A DNA stretch of 64,000 nt. It comes from Tautonia sp040717455. Lineage in GTDB: Bacteria > Planctomycetota > Planctomycetia > Isosphaerales > Isosphaeraceae. Position numbers and translations under genes: made by a program. The notes beneath the pieces were generated by a model. It searched no databases. It saw only the letters and a program-made list of their open reading frames with translations, and was not told the DNA's origin. Where the stretch lies: positions 124,001 through 188,000 of the forward strand of contig NZ_JBFEFH010000006.1 in NCBI RefSeq assembly GCF_040717455.1, written 5' to 3'. This document shows positions 33,950-42,068 of this stretch, piece after piece. Every line of letters begins with the position of its first letter. Within the stretch, counting starts at the first letter, position 1.

Positions 33950-35761
33950 TCAGGGGTCCGCGCGACGTGTCCGGTCCTCGATCAACGAGCGTGGTCCCCG
34001 CTCCGGTGTGACCGCCGCATCGAAGGGAGACGACAGGGGAACTGCACGCGGGGGCATCGCCGGCGGTTCCAACCGACTCCCGGGCCTCGTCTCGTCTCCT
34101 GCTTGCGCCGCGTTCCAGAGTTCCTCGGGCCAGGAACCCGTCTCGGGATCGTCGAGCGATACGGTGAACCCCCCGTTGCCGTTCTCCTCGACCTGGGCAA
34201 TCCGCTCCCGATTCTGGTGTCGGATGAACTCGACCATCGCCTCGGCTTCTCGTTGCTTCCCCTGGGCCAGGCAGAGCTGCGCCTGGAGCCCGAGCATCCT
34301 GAGGGCCTGGTCGGCGTTCATCGCCGTGCGAGCCACGTCGGGCATGACACGATCGACCGCGTCGTAATCCTTCTGGAGGTACGAGAAGAACGCGATCGGT
34401 CGCACCCTCAGCGTTCGGCTGACGGGGTTGGCTCCCAGTTCGCGGGTCAGTCGGTTGCCCAACCCCGCGAGCCGTTGGAAGGTGGCCGAAGGCGGACCGA
34501 CCTCGCCGAATTCGTCTGAAAAGGGCAGGCGGGTCGGTCGGGGTCGCGTGGTCGCGCCCGGTTCGGCGACCTCGGCCAGGGTATTGATCCAGGCGGCTCG
34601 CAGCTCGTCGTCGGGGACCAACGGCCGCAGTTGCTTGTCCTTCAGCGTGATCCGGGCCGGCAGGGATCGTATCCCGGGCCCCCCGAATCGCACGGCAAGC
34701 TGATCCCCCCGCGGCGAGAGGCTGGGCGCCCCAATCATGCCCATCCCCGCGTACGGATGGATGCGATCGAGGGGATGGCTCCCCTGATGGTATGATATCG
34801 CCGCGGGGCGTCCCGAGAACTGAACCACGAAATACTGGTCGAGGCCATCCGCCGCCACGCTCAGATACGACCCGAGAATCCGTTCACCGGGCAGCGCGGG
34901 GCTCTCGACCTCCTTGACCTGCCTCGGGATCTGCTCGCTGACGCGAACGCTGAAGAACCGCGTCTGTTGCCCTTCTGCCAGCGGGTTCCCGGGCTTCAGA
35001 TAGAGGAGCGCCTGCCCGTCGGAAGTCCAGCAGGCGGGCTGATTGATGATGTTCAGGAGATCGATGGGACGATCCGCGATCGGCCCTAGGTCCAGATCCC
35101 CCTCAACCAATTCCCACTGCTCGCCTCGCGAGCGGAAGTAGGCCAGACGCCCCCCAATCGGCGAGAATGACACGAGCCGAGCGTTGTCAATGCGCCTCGC
35201 CTGCGCCCCCGTCTTGACGTCGATCAACTCGACGCCGACCTGATCCGGGTCGGGGACCGCAAGTACGGCCCCGCCCGGCTCCCAGGCCACCGGCTCCGCG
35301 AGCAAGGCGTGGCCTCGTCCCGGTCCTCCGAGCAAAGGCCGGCTGGCGATGACCTCCCGATCCTCGCCGAAGGCGACGACGACCTCCCAGCGGAGATCGT
35401 CCCCGGGCGTGCCTTCGGCGACTTGTGCGAACGCCAGTCCCCGGCCATTCGGCCCCCACGCTGGGGAGGTCAGGGGATACGCGCTTTCGGCAACCTTGAG
35501 CGCCTGGTTGTCCCGCACCCGGACCGCCCAGATGCGGAATGTCAGCCCGGACGCGGCGTCCTCGGGGTGTGTCCCCTCCTGCTCGTCCCGATCCTCGTCT
35601 GACGGGAAGAGCGGGAAGCTCGCGAGCGAGCGCTCGACCGAGGGTGTTGCCACCGCGAAGGCGACCCAATCCCCCGAGGGCGACCAGGCCAGGGGAGGAT
35701 CCGAGACGTCCGTCATCGACACGCCGACCATCGCCAGGCCGGCCAACCAGGATGCGATCAT
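33950..35761 (-). CDS. Exported WD40-like/TolB-type beta-propeller protein
   Basis: 603 residues from ATG 35761, chosen because it begins a hydrophobic signal-like segment (MIASWLAGLAMVGVSM). The body shows repeated beta-propeller blades with the pattern 'PAWGPNGRGLAFA', 'PVAWEPGGAVLAVPD', 'LVSFSPIGGRLAYFRS', 'PACWTSDGQALLYL', 'APSLSPRGDQLAVRF', that is the PxWSPdGxxLAF repeat of TolB/PD40 proteins. The last 200 residues are helical and charged (ALRMLGLQAQLCLAQGKQREAEAMVEF) and may be a TPR-like pair. No catalytic site seen. Divergent from the lipid cluster that begins at 36076. Confidence 0.82.
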   Translation of the reverse strand: MIASWLAGLAMVGVSMTDVSDPPLAWSPSGDWVAFAVATPSVERSLASFPLFPSDEDRDEQEGTHPEDAASGLTFRIWAVRVRDNQALKVAESAYPLTSPAWGPNGRGLAFAQVAEGTPGDDLRWEVVVAFGEDREVIASRPLLGGPGRGHALLAEPVAWEPGGAVLAVPDPDQVGVELIDVKTGAQARRIDNARLVSFSPIGGRLAYFRSRGEQWELVEGDLDLGPIADRPIDLLNIINQPACWTSDGQALLYLKPGNPLAEGQQTRFFSVRVSEQIPRQVKEVESPALPGERILGSYLSVAADGLDQYFVVQFSGRPAAISYHQGSHPLDRIHPYAGMGMIGAPSLSPRGDQLAVRFGGPGIRSLPARITLKDKQLRPLVPDDELRAAWINTLAEVAEPGATTRPRPTRLPFSDEFGEVGPPSATFQRLAGLGNRLTRELGANPVSRTLRVRPIAFFSYLQKDYDAVDRVMPDVARTAMNADQALRMLGLQAQLCLAQGKQREAEAMVEFIRHQNRERIAQVEENGNGGFTVSLDDPETGSWPEELWNAAQAGDETRPGSRLEPPAMPPRAVPLSSPFDAAVTPERGPRSLIEDRTRRADP

Positions 35762-36075
35762 GGTTCGTGACACTCTCGGGACGGGAAAACGGCGAGAACG
35801 CTTCTCATAATGCCGATTTTGCAGGATGGGAGAATTGGGCAAGATCCGGAGCAGGATGCACGCCGGGCTTTCATTTGACCGGGTACGTCCGAGAGATAAA
35901 CTGGAGCAGATTTCCAAGGTAACTTGCTGCCGTGCACGGGGATAGCCTTGTTGGTTCCGTCCGGTCTCGATTATAGTGTGCCGATGATTATCAGTCGGCC
36001 CTCCTGCACGTTCCCCGAGGCGCATTTCGACCCTCGAACCCCCGACCGGGCCACACCTTGAGTTGAGAAGCATCC
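35762..36075. promoter_or_regulatory. Divergent region upstream of the lipid/polyketide cluster
   Basis: 314 bases without a gene. The only element I can assign is the plus-strand promoter at 35948-35977. The region near 35762 must also start the minus-strand propeller gene. Confidence 0.35.
35948..35977 (+). promoter_or_regulatory. Candidate sigma-70 promoter of the lipid/polyketide cluster
   Basis: TTGTTG at 35948-35953 and TATAGT at 35972-35977, 18 bases apart, in an otherwise GC-rich sequence. Transcription would start near 35984, leaving a leader of about 90 bases before the ATG at 36076. Confidence 0.5.
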
Positions 36076-36624
36076 ATGAGATTCGTGCTCATTGATCGGA
36101 TCCTCGACCTCGAGCCTGGAAGGCGTCTCGAGGCGGTCAAGAATCTCTCGCTCGGCGAAGAGTATCTTGCCGACCACTTCCCGGGCTTCCCCGTCATGCC
36201 CGGAGTCTTGATGCTCGAAGCCCTCGCCCAGGCCGGCGCCTGGCTCATTCGAGACATGGAAGACTTCGCCCACAGCGTGATTCTGCTCAAACAGGCCCGC
36301 ACGATCAAGTACGGCAGTTTTGTTGAACCTGGCCGTCGCCTGGTCTTGCAGGTCGACCTGATCAAACACGGAGATCGGGAGACCGAATTCAAGGGCAAGG
36401 GGGTCATCGACGATCAGGTGATGGTCGGCGGCCGATTCACGATGATGCGTTACAACCTTCGCGAGCGCGACCCGGCATTGCATCGCACCGACACCCAGAT
36501 CGTCGAGCAAATGCGCGACCTCTACGCCACCCTGCGCAAGGGCTCCGTCGCCGCCAAGGCCATGAGTCGGAACGGCTCGGTCTCCGAGGCCGCCGTCCTG
36601 AGCAGTCCGTCGCCGTCGTCCTGA
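36076..36624 (+). CDS. FabZ-like 3-hydroxyacyl-ACP dehydratase (first copy)
   Basis: Hot-dog fold dehydratase. The 182-residue protein starts MRFVLIDRILDLEPGRRL and has the FabZ active-site block DHFPGFPVMPGVLMLEALAQ with catalytic His34 and Glu48, then KQARTIKYGSFVEPGRRLVL. The C-terminal 40 residues are an extra Ser/Ala-rich tail not found in short FabZ proteins (about 145 residues). It is the first gene of a plus-strand group with ACP, a second dehydratase-like gene and two ketosynthases. It would dehydrate beta-hydroxyacyl-ACP in chain elongation. Whether it serves general fatty-acid synthesis or a special product is open; the neighbouring mutated ketosynthase favours the latter. Confidence 0.9.
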   Translation: MRFVLIDRILDLEPGRRLEAVKNLSLGEEYLADHFPGFPVMPGVLMLEALAQAGAWLIRDMEDFAHSVILLKQARTIKYGSFVEPGRRLVLQVDLIKHGDRETEFKGKGVIDDQVMVGGRFTMMRYNLRERDPALHRTDTQIVEQMRDLYATLRKGSVAAKAMSRNGSVSEAAVLSSPSPSS

Positions 36625-36911
36625 TCGGACGCGGGCCGAATTGCACCCGATGCGCCCCGAATCGGCTGATGGACTCCAGTCATCGCCCCTCCCGGCCGAT
36701 GATGTTGCAAAGATTCGGGAAACCGGTCATGATGGTGTCCTCGCCCGAAACGCCCCGATCGACATCTTCGATTCGTCGAGGCCGAGGATGGCCCGTTCGA
36801 TTCGGACCCTTCCCCCTTCCCTACGTGGATCACCGGTTGCAGCCGGTCGGAGAACCCGGCTCCCATGATCCCGTTAAGACCCTTCTACACACCAGGCAGA
36901 TCGAGGGAACC

Positions 36912-37304
36912 ATGCCGACCCACGACGAAATCTACCAGAAGGTCCAGTCGACGCTCGTCGATGCCCTCGGAGTCGACGAGGAGGACGTCACCAAGGACGC
37001 CACCCTCTTCGGCGACCTCGGCGCAGAATCGATCGATCTGCTTGACATCGTCTTCCGCCTCGAGCGGAATTTCAGCATCAAGATCCCCCGCGGCGAACTC
37101 TTCCCGGAAAACATTTCCGATCCGGAGTTCACCGAGAACGGCAAGCTGACCTCCAAGGGCCTGGTCGAGATCAAGCAGCGCATGCCGTTCGCCGACCTCA
37201 CCGAGTTCGAGGCCGACCCGCAGGTCGACAAGCTGATGAATCTGTACACGGTCGAGACGCTCGTCCAGTACGTCTCCAACAAGCTCGACGGGACCAAGTC
37301 CTGA
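36912..37304 (+). CDS. Acyl carrier protein with C-terminal insertion/extension
   Basis: Carries acyl chains on phosphopantetheine. ATG 36912 is preceded by GAGGG; the reading frame upstream is not ACP-like. The 130-residue product has a normal ACP start (VQSTLVDALGVDEEDVTKDATLFGDLG) and the attachment motif GAESIDLLDIVFRLE with Ser40. Typical ACPs have about 80 residues; here about 45 extra residues (around 65-110, FPENISDPEFTENGKLTS and so on) separate helix III from the final helix NLYTVETLVQYVSNKL. The insert is probably a specialised recognition surface. Lies between the two dehydratase-like genes and is followed by a GC hairpin (37335-37356). Confidence 0.9.
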   Translation: MPTHDEIYQKVQSTLVDALGVDEEDVTKDATLFGDLGAESIDLLDIVFRLERNFSIKIPRGELFPENISDPEFTENGKLTSKGLVEIKQRMPFADLTEFEADPQVDKLMNLYTVETLVQYVSNKLDGTKS

Positions 37305-37334
37305 GGGTTCTCGACCGGGTTTGACTGGCATCAC

Positions 37335-37356
37335 CGGGCCCCGAAGTCGGGGCCCG
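37335..37356 (+). terminator. GC-rich hairpin after the ACP gene
   Basis: CGGGCCCCGA (37335-37344) pairs perfectly with TCGGGGCCCG (37347-37356). It sits 31 bases after the ACP stop. No T run follows, so I read it as a 3'-protecting or attenuating structure that could raise ACP relative to downstream genes. Confidence 0.5.
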
Positions 37357-37441
37357 AGACTCGTTCGAGCCGTCTCCGCGGCAGACTGGGCCCCTCGTCG
37401 TCCCGGGCCGGGCTGTCGCTCTACCCCCCTGCGGTCCCGCC

Positions 37442-38017
37442 ATGAGATGGATCTGGATCGACAAGTTCCTTGAGTTCCGGAGTGGTGAGTTCGCCAAGGC
37501 GATCAAGAACCTCACTCTGGCCGAGGAACACCTGCATGATCACCTCCCCGGATATCCGGTGATGCCCGCCTCGCTGATCATCGAGGGACTGGCACAGACC
37601 GGGGGGATCCTGGTCGGAGAGGCCAAGGGCTTCGCCGAGAAAGTGGTCCTGGCCAAGATCCCCCGGGCCGAATTCCACGGCGTCGCCTGCGCGGGTGACC
37701 AGTTGATCTATGAGGTCACCCTCGCCGATCTCCGGAGCGAGGGAGCCGTCGTCGATGCCAAGGCGTTCCTCGACGGACAGCTTCTCGCCGACGTCGAGAT
37801 CGTCTTCGCCCATCTCGACCAATCGCGATCCAACCAGATCTTCGGCCCGAAGAATTTCGTCTTCACCCAGCAACTCCTCGGCGTGCTGGATCTGGCCAAG
37901 GCCCAGGATCGTGCCCGTCAGCTCCCCCCTCCGGAGGAATCGGCCGACGCTCCCGGCGACAGCCCAGAGATCTCCTCGTCGGAATCCAGTCAGAATCTCG
38001 CTGGTCAGCGTGACTGA
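37442..38017 (+). CDS. FabZ-like dehydratase or hot-dog protein (second copy)
   Basis: 191-residue paralog of the gene at 36076 (same start pattern MRWIWIDKFLEFRSGEFAKA). The active-site block DHLPGYPVMPASLIIEGLAQ keeps His34 and Glu48, but the normally conserved Gly after MP is Ala (MPAS), and the HFPG Phe is Leu. It may be active with altered substrate preference or may form a heterodimer with the first copy, as in other paired FabZ-like dehydratases. The Ser/Glu-rich C-terminus (about residues 160-191) is disordered in appearance. No clear ribosome binding site precedes the ATG. Next gene starts 110 bases on. Confidence 0.85.
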   Translation: MRWIWIDKFLEFRSGEFAKAIKNLTLAEEHLHDHLPGYPVMPASLIIEGLAQTGGILVGEAKGFAEKVVLAKIPRAEFHGVACAGDQLIYEVTLADLRSEGAVVDAKAFLDGQLLADVEIVFAHLDQSRSNQIFGPKNFVFTQQLLGVLDLAKAQDRARQLPPPEESADAPGDSPEISSSESSQNLAGQRD

Positions 38018-38127
38018 GTGACACGCTGGCGAGTTCACCACGTTCTTCGTCCCCTTTTCGGTTGATCGGGAAGCGCACACTTGATGTTTCCCCAACGAGT
38101 CACCACGCCCCGTTTCAGGTCTTGCAC

Positions 38128-39450
38128 ATGGTCGTCGTTCCAAAACGCCGCGTCGTGATCACCGGGTTGGGGCTGATCTCCCCGCTCGGCATCGGCCTCG
38201 AGGCCAACTGGTCGGCGCTGCGCGAGGGACGCGGCGGTGTGAACCGGTTGAGTTCCTTCGAAATCGATGGCCTTCCGTGCGCCGCCGCGGGTGAAGTCAT
38301 CAACTTCCACCCGAAATCGCTCGCGATCGACAAGCATCGCAAGGCCCTGCAGAAGAATCTGAAGTACATGGCCCGCGACATCCAGCTCGCCGTCGCCGCC
38401 GCCGAGCTGGCCGTGGTCGATGGTAAGCTCGTCGAGGGGCAGGTCGAGCCGGATCGGATCGGCATCGACCTGGGCGCCGGCATGATCTCGACCGACCTGG
38501 ACGAGCTGGCACCGGCCATCAATCTCGCCACCCGGGCCGACGGCTCGTTCGACTTCGAGGTCTACGGGCGCGACGGCATCCCCGAGATTGAGCCGCTCTG
38601 GATGCTCAAGTATCTGCCGAACATGCTCGCGTGCCACATCTCGATCCTGAACGACTGCCGGGGGCCGAGCAACACCATCACCCAGGGTGAGGCCGCCTCC
38701 AACGCCGCGATCGGGGAGGCCTTCCGCATCATCCAACGCGGCCAGGCCGACGTGATGATCACCGGGGGGGCCGACTCCAAGATCCACCCGCTCAGCTTCA
38801 TCCGCATGAAGCTCACCAAGGTCAACTGCACCTGGGAAGGGGAACCCTCGGCCGCCTGCCGGCCGTTCGATTCCCGCCGATGCGGCGTCGTCCCCGGCGA
38901 GGGGGCCGGCATCCTCGTCATCGAGGAGCTGGAGCACGCCCGACGGCGCGGGGCGACCATCTACGGCGAGCTGCTCGGCTTCGCCTCCGCCTGCGACGCG
39001 TCCCCGACCTACGGGATCGACCCCGAGGGCCGGGGGACCGAACTGGCGGTCCGAGGCGTCCTCCGCGATGCCCGGCTGGCTCCCGAGCAGGTCGGGCACG
39101 TCAACGCCCACGGCTGGGGGACCGTCGACTCCGACCTTGCGGAAGCCCGCGCGTACAATCGCGTCTTCGGGCGTTCCGTGCCGATCACGGGCCTGAAGGG
39201 ATACACCGGGAACACGGCGAGCGGCTGCGGATCGATCGAACTGATCTCCAGCCTGCTCGGGGCCCAGGCGGGCCTGATCCCGGCCACCTTGAATTGCGAC
39301 GATCCGGATCCCCGGTGCGAGATCGACGTGGTTTGCGGCGATCCCCGTCCGACGGAGAATCCCGTGTTCGTCAACCTGAATTTGAACCGTTACGGGCAAG
39401 TCGCCGCCCTCGCCGTCCGGGTCGGCCCCGTTGATTCGGTTTCCTCCTGA
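38128..39450 (+). CDS. Ketosynthase-like protein with lost active site (chain-length-factor-like, KS-beta)
   Basis: 440 residues with the thiolase/ketosynthase fold of FabF: MVVVPKRRVVITGLGLISPLG start, GPSNTITQGEAASNAAIGEA region, RPFDSRRCGVVPGEGAGIL, NAHGWGT, and the C-terminal half. Where active ketosynthases have the catalytic Cys (ACA motif), this protein has Glu188 (QGEAAS). The first His remains (NAHG, His328) but the second (KSMxGH) is Asn362 in KGYTGNT. A C-H-H triad turned to E-H-N cannot condense acyl chains but resembles KS-beta/chain-length factors of type II polyketide synthases, where Gln replaces Cys. It is directly followed by an intact ketosynthase, its likely heterodimer partner. 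The ATG at 38128 gives the natural start. Confidence 0.9.
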   Translation: MVVVPKRRVVITGLGLISPLGIGLEANWSALREGRGGVNRLSSFEIDGLPCAAAGEVINFHPKSLAIDKHRKALQKNLKYMARDIQLAVAAAELAVVDGKLVEGQVEPDRIGIDLGAGMISTDLDELAPAINLATRADGSFDFEVYGRDGIPEIEPLWMLKYLPNMLACHISILNDCRGPSNTITQGEAASNAAIGEAFRIIQRGQADVMITGGADSKIHPLSFIRMKLTKVNCTWEGEPSAACRPFDSRRCGVVPGEGAGILVIEELEHARRRGATIYGELLGFASACDASPTYGIDPEGRGTELAVRGVLRDARLAPEQVGHVNAHGWGTVDSDLAEARAYNRVFGRSVPITGLKGYTGNTASGCGSIELISSLLGAQAGLIPATLNCDDPDPRCEIDVVCGDPRPTENPVFVNLNLNRYGQVAALAVRVGPVDSVSS

Positions 39451-39505
39451 GCACTTCCACCAAGCAATCTGGGCGCCATCGGCCGCGTTGCCCGAGGATT
39501 CACTT

Positions 39506-40795
39506 ATGCGACGTCGCGTCGTCGTTACCGGGATGGGAATGGTTACCCCCGTCGGGGCCGACCTGGAATCGACCTGGAAGGCCCTGCTGGCAGGTCGGAG
39601 CGGGGTCGATCGGATCACGCTGTTCGACGCCGGGACGTTCCCGACCCAGATCGCGGCGGAGGTCAAGGACTTCCGCCTGAACGATTATCTCCCCGACTCG
39701 GAACGGTATCGCGAGTTCTCCCGCAACACCCAGTTCGCGCTCGCGGCCGCCAAGATGGCCTTCGACGACGCGGGATACGCCCGTGACTCGCGGCCCGATC
39801 CCGCGACCTTCGGCGTGTACCTCGGGGCAGGGGAGGGGCAGCAAGACTTCCCCCGATTCGTCGACCTCGTCCACCGGGCCAGCAAGGACACCAATCGGGT
39901 GAACACGGCGTCCTTCGTCCGGCAGGGCCTGGACCGCCTGCACCCGATCCACGAGGCCGAGCAGGAGCCGGGGACCGCGTCCGCTCACGTGGCCGGCTAT
40001 CTCGACGCCCGAGGCCCGAACGCCAGCTGCCTCACCGCATGCGCGGCCAGCGCCCAGGCCATCGGTGAGGCCGTCGAGCTCATCCGCTACGGCGACGCCG
40101 ACGTGATGCTCTCCGGCGGCACCCACAGCATGATCCACCCGTTCGGGGTGACCGGGTTCAACCTGCTGACCGCACTCTCGACCCGGAACGACGACCCCCA
40201 GCATGCCAGCCGCCCCTTCGACCGCGACCGCGACGGCTTCATCATCGGCGAAGGCGCCGGTATGCTCATGCTCGAGGAGCTCGGTCACGCCACGCGTCGC
40301 GGGGCCCGGATCTACGGGGAACTCCTCGGTTACGGATCCACCGCCGATGCCTTCCGCCTGACCGACAGCCATGACGAAGGCCGGGGCGCGATCACCTGCA
40401 TGAACGAGGCGATTCGAGACGCCGGCATCGCCCCCGAGCAGATAGACTACATCAATGCCCACGGGACCAGCACCGAGGTCAACGATCGCATCGAGACGCT
40501 CGCTATCAAGCGATCGCTGGGAGATCGGGCCTACAGCGTCCCGATCTCCAGCACCAAGAGCATGATGGGCCACCTGATCGCCGCCACCGGGAGCGTCGAG
40601 GCGATCATCTGCCTGCTGGCGATCCGTGACGGCGTGGTCCCGCCGACCGCGAACCTCGACCACCCCAGCCCCGACTGCGACCTCGACTACATCCCGGGCG
40701 CCGCTCGTCCCCTCACGGTCGACCTCGCGCTCTCGAACAGCTTCGGTTTCGGCGGACAAAACATTGCCTTGATCCTCGGGCGTTATCGCGACTAA
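39506..40795 (+). CDS. fabF: Beta-ketoacyl-ACP synthase II (intact, KS-alpha)
   Basis: Condensing enzyme. The 429-residue protein begins MRRRVVVTGMGMVTPVGAD and has a full triad: Cys179 in ASCLTACAASAQAIGEA, His319 in NAHGTSTE, and Lys351/His356 in KSMMGHLIAATG; plus the RPFDRDRDGFIIGEGAGML block. GAGGA lies 7 bases before ATG 39506, supporting this start over an upstream frame. It lies 55 bases after the KS-beta-like gene. Family members of this type include both primary FabF and type II polyketide condensing enzymes, so the symbol is for the family. Confidence 0.95.
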   Translation: MRRRVVVTGMGMVTPVGADLESTWKALLAGRSGVDRITLFDAGTFPTQIAAEVKDFRLNDYLPDSERYREFSRNTQFALAAAKMAFDDAGYARDSRPDPATFGVYLGAGEGQQDFPRFVDLVHRASKDTNRVNTASFVRQGLDRLHPIHEAEQEPGTASAHVAGYLDARGPNASCLTACAASAQAIGEAVELIRYGDADVMLSGGTHSMIHPFGVTGFNLLTALSTRNDDPQHASRPFDRDRDGFIIGEGAGMLMLEELGHATRRGARIYGELLGYGSTADAFRLTDSHDEGRGAITCMNEAIRDAGIAPEQIDYINAHGTSTEVNDRIETLAIKRSLGDRAYSVPISSTKSMMGHLIAATGSVEAIICLLAIRDGVVPPTANLDHPSPDCDLDYIPGAARPLTVDLALSNSFGFGGQNIALILGRYRD

Positions 40796-40895
40796 TCCCC
40801 GTTCATTGGCGTATCGATGGACCCGTTGCCCGACGCCCGTATCGCGTCGGCTCGGCTCGGCTTGACGACGCTCGTCTGTCCGGAGTGATCACCAC

Positions 40896-41957
40896 GTGTC
40901 CAGCACCCAGGTTGTTCTGCTCCTCGTCACGATGCCCCTGGTCGGGATGCTGACGTTCGTCGTCTACATCCTGGTCCGGTACACCCCTTACGTGAGCCGG
41001 ATCTTCGAGGAACGCCCGGTCTTCTTCCCCCTCCGCGTCGACCCCCTGCCCGAGGCGGAGGATGTCACCTTCCCCACGAGCGACGGCCTGGAGCTCGTCG
41101 GAAGCTATTTCCGGGCCCGAACCTCGGATCGGCTGGGCGTCGTCGTCTTCTGCCACGAGTTCCTCGGCAATCGCTGGAGCGCCCTCGCCTACGCCGATTA
41201 CCTCCGAGACGAGGGATTCGACCTCTTCACCTTCGACTTCCGCAATCACGGAAACAGCGACACCGAAGAAGGTTATGAACCCTTCCAGTGGGTCTGCGGC
41301 CGGGAAGTCCGTGACCTGCAGGCGGCCCTGAACTACCTGCGTACCCGACCCGATCGCGACCCGGCCGGATTCTCCCTGTTCGGCGTCAGTCGGGGCGGGG
41401 GGACCGCCCTCTGCGTGGCCGCCGATTCCCGCGATGTCTGGGCCGTCGCCACCGATGGCGCCTTCCCCACCCGGGGGACGATGCTGGCCTATATCCTCCG
41501 CTGGGCGGAAATCTACGTCGGCAGGTGGTTCGTCTGGCGTTACATGCCGATCTCGATGTTCGCCTTCGTGGGATGGGTCGGCCGCCTCCGTTCCCAGTGG
41601 CGGTTGCGCCGCGTCTTCCCGGACATCGAACGGGCGACGGCCCGGCTGACGCCGCGTCCCCTCTTCATGATCCACGGCCAGCGCGACGCCTATATCGGCC
41701 CCTCCATCGCCCGGGGCCTGTTCGACGCGGCCCGAGAGCCGAAGGAACTCTGGCTCGTCCCCGGTGCCAAGCACAATCGCTGCCGGGAAATCTCGCCCGA
41801 CGAGTATCGCGACCGGGTCTCGACCTTCTTTCGGAATGCAGCACCCCGCTCGCACACGGCCCACGTCGGGGTCTCGGGGCTTGATGGCCAGGCCATCGAC
41901 CCCTTCCTCCTCGAAGTCTCGCTGTCCGCGGCCCACCGATCGGCCGTCTCGGGTTGA
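40896..41957 (+). CDS. Membrane-anchored alpha/beta-hydrolase
   Basis: 353 residues, start GTG 40896. Residues 8-27 (LLLVTMPLVGMLTFVVYILV) form a transmembrane anchor. The rest is an alpha/beta-hydrolase fold with VVVFCHEFLGNRWS (oxyanion region), DFRNHGNSD, the nucleophile elbow FGVSRGGG (Ser165), IHGQRDAYIG (acid Asp), and PGAKHNRC (His). It could release or transfer acyl chains made by the upstream enzymes, that is act as a thioesterase or acyltransferase; this is inference from position. Next gene, GH3, begins 111 bases on. Confidence 0.85.
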   Translation: MSSTQVVLLLVTMPLVGMLTFVVYILVRYTPYVSRIFEERPVFFPLRVDPLPEAEDVTFPTSDGLELVGSYFRARTSDRLGVVVFCHEFLGNRWSALAYADYLRDEGFDLFTFDFRNHGNSDTEEGYEPFQWVCGREVRDLQAALNYLRTRPDRDPAGFSLFGVSRGGGTALCVAADSRDVWAVATDGAFPTRGTMLAYILRWAEIYVGRWFVWRYMPISMFAFVGWVGRLRSQWRLRRVFPDIERATARLTPRPLFMIHGQRDAYIGPSIARGLFDAAREPKELWLVPGAKHNRCREISPDEYRDRVSTFFRNAAPRSHTAHVGVSGLDGQAIDPFLLEVSLSAAHRSAVSG

Positions 41958-42068
41958 CAGATTCGTCCCCCTGGCGTCTCATGCGTGACGCAGGGATGCC
42001 GGGTTCATTGACACAATTCATGATCCGGCCTTGGCACGATTCTCCCTTCCTTGTCGAGCCAGAGCCCG

